The notes below the pieces were generated by a model. That model searched no databases and was not told the origin of the DNA. It saw nothing but the letters and a program-made list of their open reading frames with translations. Made by a program: the position numbers and the translations under genes. Below are positions 8,768 through 15,708 of a stretch of DNA of 52,274 nt, piece by piece. The DNA is taken from the NCBI GenBank assembly GCA_003023725.1, contig PXYT01000016.1, forward strand, positions 1 through 52,274. The letters are read 5' to 3'. Numbering within the stretch: the first letter of the stretch is position 1; each line of letters begins with the position of its first letter. Origin of the DNA: Sulfobacillus benefaciens (GTDB lineage Bacteria; Bacillota; Sulfobacillia; Sulfobacillales; Sulfobacillaceae).

Positions 8768-10305
8768 GTTCGGTATTCCTCCTCGCTATCCTTTTCCGGT
8801 CTTGTAGCAATGTCCGCCACGCCCTTAGGCTCATCCCAAGATTCCCCCAAAGTTTGAAACCTTACGGCCTTCTGAAGTGCCCATTGCCGTGCATTAATGC
8901 CCAGGGCCGCCGCCTGCATCCCTTTTTCTCGTTCATGCCGAAAATGGCGTAACTGGCTGGCATAGTCTTCGCCTGGATTCTTCTGGCAGTACAGCGTCAC
9001 TGCCCGGTGCGCACAAACGGTTCCTTGACACGGTCCCATCGAAAACCAGGTTCCCGTTCTCCAATTGTCAAGAGAACCGTCCATGGCTTGCAATTGATGT
9101 CCTTTGACGCTTTCACACTCGCAATAGATCGTCTGGTCCCCGGGCTCTGGACTTATGGGTTGATGCAAATCCGGCTGAGGCGGACGCAGCGGCACACGAT
9201 CCGTGCGACATGGCGTATAAGCTCCTAGATACCGGCAAACATCATCTACGCAATGTTCCGCCATAAGCCGAAAGGTTGTCCATTTTCCACCCACGACCGA
9301 AAAAGCTCCCTCAGGTCCCTGACGCGTTTTGTGATCGATTACTTTGAAATCCCGGCTCACCTGCCTCGGATCCGAAGTGTTAGCGGTTCCGGCGTATAAA
9401 GGCCTGACCCCGGTAAATGCTCTTAAGACCCGCCAGTTTTCGATGCCGGGGACCATGTCCTTCCCTAACTGCCATAGTTTTATCACGTCGTCGATCGGCG
9501 GTTGGGGTGCATCAGGTTCATCCACCGCGATGTCGGTGGTACCCAGTATCGCCACTTCGCGGTGAGGCACGATAATATCACCGTCCCCGGGTTCCCGAAG
9601 CCGATTGACAACGGTTTTTATTCGCCTCTGGGCAAAAATAAGCATGAGCCCATAGGACAACTGCAAAGAAAGCTTATCCCCGATTAGTGCGGACACATTC
9701 TGGGCCCAAGGACCCGCTGCATTAATTAACACGTCCGCAGCCATTTCGCGTTGACCATCCGGGCCTTCGACGAGAACGCCACGGACTGTTCCTCCGTGGG
9801 TATTCACGCCGGCAAGCCGGGTATGAACCAGAACGTCTCCGCCAAGCAAACGAATATTTTGCTGCAGCAGCTGCAACAAACGAAAGCCTTCCAGAACCGC
9901 ATCAGGAACATAAAATGCCCGAAATGCTGCCAGGCTTTCACCTGTTGCCCGAGACAATGTGCCGAGGGCCTCGGCCCGGTAGGGAATACCCATCTGTCTC
10001 ATCCCTTGTTCCCAGCGAATTCGGTACGCCTCATCGCTTTCGTGAGTTTGAACGAAATACCCCCCGGTATCATCAATGGCAGCCGCAGCAATCCGTTTGA
10101 GAACCTGGTTTTCATGCCAACAATCCTCGGCAGCCACCGGATCCGTGACAGCGTAGCGAGCTCCGCTGTGAAGCAATCCGTGAAATCGTCCCGAGGTGCC
10201 GCTGCCTACCTCGCCTTGTTCAATGACGGTGACCCGAATGCCTCTCAAAACAAGATCCCAAGCAATTCCCAGACCAGTGGCACCCGCTCCCACGACGATA
10301 ACCAT
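8764..10305 (-). CDS. glpA: Anaerobic-type glycerol-3-phosphate dehydrogenase catalytic subunit A
   Basis: 513-residue FAD enzyme oxidising sn-glycerol-3-phosphate to dihydroxyacetone phosphate. The Rossmann motif VVGAGATGLGIAWDL starts at residue 4, followed by the family signature SGRFHGLLHSGARYAV. The C-terminal BFD-like [2Fe-2S] domain shows CECE near residue 397 and the GPCQGTVC pair, as in GlpA proper and unlike aerobic GlpD. Two ATGs lie 6 bp apart; GGAGGG directly abuts the first (10311) and stands 6 bases before the second, so I choose 10305. It is the first gene of the operon and its leader holds a terminator. It implies growth on glycerol or phosphodiesters with electrons going to quinone, including at low oxygen. 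Confidence 0.94.
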   Translation of the reverse strand: MVIVVGAGATGLGIAWDLVLRGIRVTVIEQGEVGSGTSGRFHGLLHSGARYAVTDPVAAEDCWHENQVLKRIAAAAIDDTGGYFVQTHESDEAYRIRWEQGMRQMGIPYRAEALGTLSRATGESLAAFRAFYVPDAVLEGFRLLQLLQQNIRLLGGDVLVHTRLAGVNTHGGTVRGVLVEGPDGQREMAADVLINAAGPWAQNVSALIGDKLSLQLSYGLMLIFAQRRIKTVVNRLREPGDGDIIVPHREVAILGTTDIAVDEPDAPQPPIDDVIKLWQLGKDMVPGIENWRVLRAFTGVRPLYAGTANTSDPRQVSRDFKVIDHKTRQGPEGAFSVVGGKWTTFRLMAEHCVDDVCRYLGAYTPCRTDRVPLRPPQPDLHQPISPEPGDQTIYCECESVKGHQLQAMDGSLDNWRTGTWFSMGPCQGTVCAHRAVTLYCQKNPGEDYASQLRHFRHEREKGMQAAALGINARQWALQKAVRFQTLGESWDEPKGVADIATRPEKDSEEEYRT

Positions 10306-10319
10306 CGCCATCCCTCCAC

Positions 10320-10361
10320 AAAAAAGAGCCCAACATCACCAAAACCGGTGTGTCAGGCTCT
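10320..10361 (-). terminator. Leader terminator, candidate GlpP target
   Basis: Read on the minus strand, AGAGCC pairs with GGCTCT, and inside it ACA/TGT and CACC/GGTG pair around a GGTTTT loop. A run of six U follows at once and then the GGAGGG of glpA. This is a transcription attenuator placed between promoter and first gene, as in the GlpP-controlled leaders of Bacillus. GlpP is encoded in the same operon. That GlpP acts here is inferred. Confidence 0.75.
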
Positions 10362-10396
10362 CCATATCTCTGCCCGTACGGCAACCTTACCAGGTC

Positions 10397-10425
10397 ATCA
10401 TATAAATTAAATTTTCTCATAGTAT
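10397..10425 (-). promoter_or_regulatory. Possible glpA operon promoter
   Basis: TATGAT on the minus strand (10402-10397) in an AT-rich stretch, with ATACTA 17 bp upstream as a weak -35. A start near 10390 would give a leader of about 85 bases that contains the attenuator. The -35 match is poor, so this is tentative. Confidence 0.3.
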
Positions 10426-10729
10426 GAAGGAAGCGGAGTCTAATGTAAAGGAATTGCGTAAATGATTTCTCACGAGTTAAGCGACATCCAAGAAATCTGG
10501 CCACAAAGGCATGCGACTACCACTGAAGGGTTTTTGAGCACATAGTTCACCACTCAACATCTTGACATCCCTGGTTCATGGATTGACATCGGTCCTTTTC
10601 AGGCCTGCCGGTGAATTCCCCCCGTTTTGCCTCTTCGCGACCTGGCTCCAGGGATGCCAAGCTGAGCGAAAGCAGCTTTCCGCTTGGCCATGCAGAGAGT
10701 ATGATAAGGAGAAAAAGGAGTGGAAAGGC

Positions 10730-12424
10730 GTGCGCTACCAAGCCCAGGTCTTGGCGCCCGGAACGGCTCAAGGGCCTTGTTTCCTGACTTCGGATCCTCA
10801 TATTGCGCAGATGGAAAAAAAGCAGGAAGACTGGCGAGCGGCCAGGCTGCAGGCTGTAAAAGCTCTCACTCAAATGCAAGAAGAATTACAGGACAAGGCA
10901 AGCAAAGATATTGTGCAAGCTCAAATACTCATGCTGGAAGACCCCGAGTGGACTTCGCGGATTGAAGCGCTGGTGGCGTCCAATTCCCCCGCAAATGCCA
11001 TTATCGAGTCCGCCGAAGAATTTGCGGCTTCGCTGGAACAACTGACCGATCCCTATTTGCAGCAACGGGCTCGCGATATCCGGGACGTCGCTGGGTTATG
11101 GTGCCGTTTTCTGAGAGAAAAGGCCCTTTCGCAACCGCCTGGCGGATCCATTGTCATCACCAAGACGCTGACGGTACACGATGTGGTCCATTGGGCCGAG
11201 ATTGGAGTCCCGGGTATCGTGTGCGAGCTGGGGACCCCATTAATGCATGCCTCCCTTGTCGCTCAAAATCTGGGGATTCCCGTTGTGGCACTTCCCCAGG
11301 CCCTGTCTCTCTTCGAAGCCATGGACGGCAGCGAGGTTCTCGTTGATGGCGACGCCGGTTCTGTGTTCATCAATGAGACAGAGCAAGGGAACCAACGGTC
11401 TGTGGCCCCGGAAACTGTTCCTAAAACCCGTTTACGTCTTTCATGGAAGGGACAAAGGCTGCAAATTTTTGCGAATGTTTCTTCGGTGGCGGAAGCCGCC
11501 CGTAGCCACGCCTTTGATGCCGAGGGTATCGGTTTGGTGCGTACGGAGTTCCTATTGGAAAGCGCCGGACATCTACTCGGCTTGGAAGAGCAAACGGCCC
11601 TTTATCGCGATATTCTCCGCCAAAGTCCGGGCCCCACAATCTTCCGGACATTCGATCTCGGGTCCGACAAAGCGTTATCCTTTTGGCCCATAGAAACCCA
11701 CGAACCCAACCCGGCTTTAGGAACGAGAGGTGTGCGCCTCTATTATCTTTATCCGGAATTGCTGCGCACCCAATTAACCGCTCTCGCTATGGCAGGTCAA
11801 GGACCCGGCGGCGTGTCGGTGATGTTCCCTATGGTTAAAGATCTTGAGGACTGGCAACATTGCCGCCGTGTGGCGAGTGATGTCCTGAGCGAATTAGGGT
11901 TGCCGCCGTTCTCCCTTCACTTGGGCGTAATGCTGGAAGTGCCTTCTTTGGGATTTCTCCTACCCGAACTGGCCGCAAATCACGCGGAATTTGTCTCCAT
12001 CGGCAGCAATGACCTCTATCAATACTTTTCGGCCACGGACCGGGAACGGTCAACCCCGTCCCGGCCCCAGGTCGATTTGCCAAAGCCCTCAATCTCCGAC
12101 ACCTCCCCAGGTGAACGTCACAACATTTCTTCCGCTGATTTTGCTTTGGCTCGTTTCCTGGCCTATATTAGCGAACAGGCCGGTGCCACCGGCCTGCCCC
12201 TCAGCGTATGCGGACAGTTGGCCACCCACAATCGCTGGGCTTTGTTGTTCACCGCTCTGAAAATGTTTCGCCTGAGCGTGCCCGCACCGGCCATTCCCCC
12301 GCTCAAGGCGTATCTCTTTGAATCTTTCCGCGATCTGCCTGAATTGGAAAGCGAAGCCGCAGAGGCCTTGTCCTCATGGTTGTTGTTCGCCCGGTGGATG
12401 GAGCCGGACTTACCTGGTTCTTGA
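10730..12424 (+). CDS. ptsI: Phosphoenolpyruvate-protein phosphotransferase (PTS enzyme I)
   Basis: About 564 residues; passes phosphate from PEP to HPr. The phosphate-carrying histidine is His173 in GTPLMHASLVAQNLGIP, in the place of the usual GGxTSHxAI motif. The PEP-binding half shows RTFDLGSDKAL, GTRGVRLYYLYPELLRTQL, EVPS, SIGSNDLYQY and the Cys-containing SVCGQLATH. The motifs depart from those of typical sugar-PTS enzymes, but all core residues I looked for are present. The frame opens at 10562, but the GTG at 10730 has AAGGAG 9 bases upstream and fits the family N-terminus. It is divergent from the glp operon and completes the relay EI > HPr > DhaM. No sugar EII is in the window. Confidence 0.93.
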   Translation: MRYQAQVLAPGTAQGPCFLTSDPHIAQMEKKQEDWRAARLQAVKALTQMQEELQDKASKDIVQAQILMLEDPEWTSRIEALVASNSPANAIIESAEEFAASLEQLTDPYLQQRARDIRDVAGLWCRFLREKALSQPPGGSIVITKTLTVHDVVHWAEIGVPGIVCELGTPLMHASLVAQNLGIPVVALPQALSLFEAMDGSEVLVDGDAGSVFINETEQGNQRSVAPETVPKTRLRLSWKGQRLQIFANVSSVAEAARSHAFDAEGIGLVRTEFLLESAGHLLGLEEQTALYRDILRQSPGPTIFRTFDLGSDKALSFWPIETHEPNPALGTRGVRLYYLYPELLRTQLTALAMAGQGPGGVSVMFPMVKDLEDWQHCRRVASDVLSELGLPPFSLHLGVMLEVPSLGFLLPELAANHAEFVSIGSNDLYQYFSATDRERSTPSRPQVDLPKPSISDTSPGERHNISSADFALARFLAYISEQAGATGLPLSVCGQLATHNRWALLFTALKMFRLSVPAPAIPPLKAYLFESFRDLPELESEAAEALSSWLLFARWMEPDLPGS

Positions 12425-12472
12425 CGGATGACGATCGGCAAAGAGAAGACAGGGCCCCTGGCGCTCCTTCCT

Positions 12473-13300
12473 TTAGCCCTTTACGCTACCCGCCGTGAGC
12501 CCGGATTCGATCCGTTGCTGTAAGAACAAGACAATCAGAGCGATGGGCAACGACGCCACCACCACACCTGCATAAATCTGCCCGTAATGCACGTAATAAG
12601 CGTTGCGGAAATTCACTAACGCCAGCGGCACCGTGTCCATATTGGGGCTTTGAATAAAGGACAGAGCAAACAGAAAATCATTCCACGACAGCAAAAACCC
12701 CAAAATGGCCGCGGTGAAGATCCCCGGCAATGCAATCGGGGCAAACACTTTGAGTATGGTTTGGCGGATCGAGGCCCCGTCAACCATGGCCGCTTCTTCA
12801 ATGTCCACCGGAATTTGACCGAAAAATGCCGTTAAAATCCAGGTGGTAATGGGAAGTGCCAGAATAAGGTAGGGGATGACCAAACTCTGGTAGGTGTTTA
12901 GCCAGTGCAAATGGCGAAACACCAAGTATAGCGGTCCAACCATGGCAATTTGGGGGAAAAAGGAAACCAGCAGGACAAATCCCAAAATGAGTGCTTTCCC
13001 TTTGATGGGCATCCGCGCTAAACCGTAAGCCGCCATCGACCCCAGAATGACGGACACGATAGTGGTGAGACCTGCCACCAGCATACTGTTAAGCAATGGA
13101 CGCAAGAAATTCTCCACCGCAAAGATAGCCTCATAGTGGACAAACGTCCATTGCACAGGCAGCATGCCCGTCGTCGGCTGGTTCAGTGCAACACTTGACT
13201 CCATTGAGGATTTGAATACCCAGTAAAACGGGAATAACGAATAAAGAATGATCACCGCCACTAGGACATAAAATCCTGTGCGTCCAAACCACGTTCTCAT
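12473..13300 (-). CDS. Carbohydrate ABC transporter permease (MalG type)
   Basis: 275-residue inner-membrane permease with about six transmembrane helices, starting near residues 8-30 with FYVLVAVIILYSLFPFYWVF. The EAA motif that contacts the ATPase reads EEAAMVDGASIRQTI near residue 168, followed by LPGIFTAAILGFLLSWNDF, the usual MalG/UgpE signature. Its start overlaps the upstream permease by 4 bp. Third gene of the minus-strand importer operon; no ATPase gene follows, so it probably uses a shared MsmX-type ATPase encoded elsewhere. Substrate not readable from sequence; the divergent debranching-type enzyme suggests an oligosaccharide. Confidence 0.93.
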   Translation of the reverse strand: MRTWFGRTGFYVLVAVIILYSLFPFYWVFKSSMESSVALNQPTTGMLPVQWTFVHYEAIFAVENFLRPLLNSMLVAGLTTIVSVILGSMAAYGLARMPIKGKALILGFVLLVSFFPQIAMVGPLYLVFRHLHWLNTYQSLVIPYLILALPITTWILTAFFGQIPVDIEEAAMVDGASIRQTILKVFAPIALPGIFTAAILGFLLSWNDFLFALSFIQSPNMDTVPLALVNFRNAYYVHYGQIYAGVVVASLPIALIVLFLQQRIESGLTAGSVKG

Positions 13301-14244
13301 GTCACGAATCCCTCCCGTTGCCGCAGGATGCGGACATAAATTCCGGCCAGCAACAGTGCCAGAATGGTGATGACCACCGCCACCGCGGCGCCGTAGCCGA
13401 AATTCAGCGACACCATGTATTTATACCAGTTATAGTAGGCGATGACTTCAGTACTCTGTCCTGGCCCTCCCCCCGTCATTACGAAGATGGTGTCGAACAC
13501 CAACATGGCGCTTAACGTACGGAAAATCAGAGCCACTAAAATGGCCGGGCGCAAGAGGGGAAGAGTCAGGGACCAAAAAGCCTGCCAGCTTGAAGCCCCG
13601 TCAATTTTGGCGCTTTCATAGATTTCTTGGGGAATGGTTTGAAGACCGGCCAATAGAAGAAGAGCAATAAAGGGCGTATTTTTCCACATATCGCTCAAGA
13701 TAATCGGCACCCAGGCCAAAACCGGCGAATTGAACCAAACCGTTTGCGCCCCCGGCAGATGCAAAGCGCTCAGGGCGAAATCCACGAATCCAGAACGAAT
13801 ATCAAAAAACATTTTCCACAACAACGCTGATACAGCGGTGGGGATGGCCCAAGGGATCAGAATCGAGGCCCGTACCAAACCTCGTGCGCGAAATTTCCGG
13901 TTGACCACCAGTGCCAGGATCATTCCCGCGACAAATTCCAGAGTGACGGAAATGACGACAAATATTCCCGTGTGCAGCAAATCACCCCAGAAAGCCGGGT
14001 CCACGACCAGACTATGATAATTTTGCATCCCGACAAAATGCTGCGTACCGGGTTCTGTCGCCACGTCGAACCGTGACGACAGAACCAGATTATATAATAA
14101 TGGGTAAATGGCTACCAAGGCCAGCGCAATCAGCGCGGGTAAGACCAGCAGATATCCGACTCGCCTGCGCCTTGCCAGGTATGATGCGCCGCGGCGGCTT
14201 CGCGGTAACTGATCCCGGGGTCTTGTCGCCAGTTTAGCTGCCAT
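13297..14244 (-). CDS. Carbohydrate ABC transporter permease (MalF/UgpA type)
   Basis: 315 residues. A basic N-terminus is followed by a first membrane helix (YLLVLPALIALALVAIYPLL) and five more. The EAA loop reads YESAKIDGASSWQAFWSLTL near residue 220, typical of the first permease of a sugar importer. It overlaps the binding-protein gene by 11 bp upstream and the second permease by 4 bp downstream, so the three genes form one operon. Together with 12473-13300 it should form the transmembrane channel. Confidence 0.93.
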   Translation of the reverse strand: MAAKLATRPRDQLPRSRRGASYLARRRRVGYLLVLPALIALALVAIYPLLYNLVLSSRFDVATEPGTQHFVGMQNYHSLVVDPAFWGDLLHTGIFVVISVTLEFVAGMILALVVNRKFRARGLVRASILIPWAIPTAVSALLWKMFFDIRSGFVDFALSALHLPGAQTVWFNSPVLAWVPIILSDMWKNTPFIALLLLAGLQTIPQEIYESAKIDGASSWQAFWSLTLPLLRPAILVALIFRTLSAMLVFDTIFVMTGGGPGQSTEVIAYYNWYKYMVSLNFGYGAAVAVVITILALLLAGIYVRILRQREGFVT

Positions 14245-15508
14245 GGCCGCTCACAATGGCCTGAACGGCTTTTTGGGCTTGATCCAGGGCTTGTTTAGGG
14301 GTCAATTGACCGGAGTATGTGGCGGACAATGCCTCCTGAATCCGGGCCGATATTCTGGGGTATAACGGGGTGACCGGACGCGGTGTGGCATCAGCATAAA
14401 CGGCCTCTTCCTGTTTGAACCAGGGAGCCTTTTTAAGCAGCGCCGGTGTGTAAGCATCGGTCCGGGCTGGCGGATCCCCCGAAATTAGGGCTCGTTGCGT
14501 CATCGTCTTGGCCGAAGTCAAAAAGCTAACCAGTTCCCATGCTTGCTTAGGATATTTGGTATTCTTGTTGATCACTAAGTCGTCTCCCCCCAAAGACGCC
14601 GTCGGCTTGCCACCTTGAGTGGGAGGAGGCACAAATCCCACTTTATTGATCACCGCCGATCCTTTTTGTTCGGCGAGAGGATATAAATAGGGCCAGTTGG
14701 TGGCAAATACGGCATCGCCCGATAAAAAGGCCTGTTGCACATTGCCTTCTTCCCATCCTGTTACCGCTTTCGGCGACAAACCGGTCTTAATGGCGTTATC
14801 CAGCCATGTTAGGGCCCGGATATTTTGCGGAGAATTTAAAACCGGCTGTCCCTTGGAATTCAAAAACGACCCGCCAAATCCGCCCGAGACATCCTGAAAA
14901 ACCGTGACGGCTCCCTCGTATTTGTTGCCTTCAAAAGCCAGTCCGATCAGCTTGGGGTTTTTGGCCATCGCTGCCTTGGCATCGGAGACCAGTTGGGTAA
15001 ACGTTTTAGGCGGACTCTTGACCAAATCGGTGCGGTAATACACTCCTTCCACGTTAATGAACCAGGGAATGGCGTAGAGTTTTCCTTTGTATTCGCCCGC
15101 CTTGACCATGCCGGGATAAAAACGGCTCATATTGGGGTGAAATTGATTCAAAGGCATGATCCACTTGGCCGCCGCAAACGTGGGCGGCCAAATGACGTCG
15201 GAGGTGATAACGTCGGGCGTGGCCGACCCGGAGTTTAGATCCGTGACCAGCGTTTGATAAGCGCTATTCGATGACGCCGAGAGCGTCTCGATTTGCACAT
15301 GGATATGTGGATGTAATTTTTCGAATTCTTTGACCGCTTGTTGCGTGGCTTGGGCCTCAGTCCCAAGACCCTGGGTCGCAAACACTAAATTGACGGTTTT
15401 GGATCCCGAGCTCTGTGCGGCCGAACCACATCCTGCTAAAGCCCCCATTAAAATCGCGCCGCTTAAAATACCCATTCCAGCGCGTTTTGCTCGCGTTCGA
15501 CTCACCAT
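14234..15508 (-). CDS. Extracellular sugar-binding lipoprotein of ABC importer
   Basis: About 424 residues. It starts with a lipoprotein signal: basic MVSRTRAKRAGMG, a hydrophobic core and the lipobox LAGC (Cys near residue 27), so the mature protein is lipid-anchored outside the membrane. The rest is the cluster of solute-binding proteins related to MalE/UgpB (for example DVITSDVIWPPTFAAAKWIMPL and YAIPWFINVEGVYYRTDL). The ATG at 15506-15508 has GGGAGGAA upstream; the longer frame to 15613 lacks one. First gene of the importer operon; it is divergent from the LacI-glycosidase gene and shares its 200-bp control region, so that repressor probably governs it. Confidence 0.93.
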   Translation of the reverse strand: MVSRTRAKRAGMGILSGAILMGALAGCGSAAQSSGSKTVNLVFATQGLGTEAQATQQAVKEFEKLHPHIHVQIETLSASSNSAYQTLVTDLNSGSATPDVITSDVIWPPTFAAAKWIMPLNQFHPNMSRFYPGMVKAGEYKGKLYAIPWFINVEGVYYRTDLVKSPPKTFTQLVSDAKAAMAKNPKLIGLAFEGNKYEGAVTVFQDVSGGFGGSFLNSKGQPVLNSPQNIRALTWLDNAIKTGLSPKAVTGWEEGNVQQAFLSGDAVFATNWPYLYPLAEQKGSAVINKVGFVPPPTQGGKPTASLGGDDLVINKNTKYPKQAWELVSFLTSAKTMTQRALISGDPPARTDAYTPALLKKAPWFKQEEAVYADATPRPVTPLYPRISARIQEALSATYSGQLTPKQALDQAQKAVQAIVSGHGS

Positions 15509-15535
15509 ACTTTTTCCTCCCTCTGTCGACTCGTT

Positions 15536-15559
15536 GGCATTGCCATGCCTGTCTAGACA
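15536..15559. promoter_or_regulatory. Dyads in the importer leader (GGCAT/ATGCC and TGTCTAGACA)
   Basis: A 5-bp stem GGCAT-TGCC-ATGCC (15536-15549) runs into the 10-bp palindrome TGTCTAGACA (15550-15559), 27-50 bp upstream of the binding-protein start. Possible regulatory site for the minus-strand operon; the binder is unknown. Confidence 0.35.
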
Positions 15560-15654
15560 AGAATATTTTGTGTTTTCAGTGATTTTTTGGTTTCTCAATT
15601 TGTGTTCTGTCATTAATGTTTTGCGAATTTCTCGTATTGTGTCATACTTTCAGA

Positions 15655-15660
15655 TATAAT
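15655..15660 (+). promoter_or_regulatory. -10 box TATAAT of the LacI-glycosidase gene
   Basis: Perfect TATAAT. No good -35 at 17 bp. A start near 15667 would put the operator at 15674-15685 just inside the transcript, a position for repression by roadblock. Confidence 0.45.
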
Positions 15661-15673
15661 TCAATCGTTTAAG

Positions 15674-15685
15674 TGAAACGTTTCA
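15674..15685. promoter_or_regulatory. LacI-family operator TGAAACGTTTCA
   Basis: A perfect 12-bp palindrome with the central CG step typical of LacI/CcpA-family operators. It lies between the divergent importer operon and the gene for a LacI-type protein, 24 bp before that gene's ATG. Autoregulation and control of the importer are inferred. Confidence 0.75.
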
Positions 15686-15708
15686 ATATTTTTTGACGGA
15701 GGCATCCT

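Noticed and set aside
10562-10729. 56-codon upstream extension of ptsI
   Set aside because: It does not look like enzyme I; the GTG at 10730 has a strong ribosome site and the normal family start.
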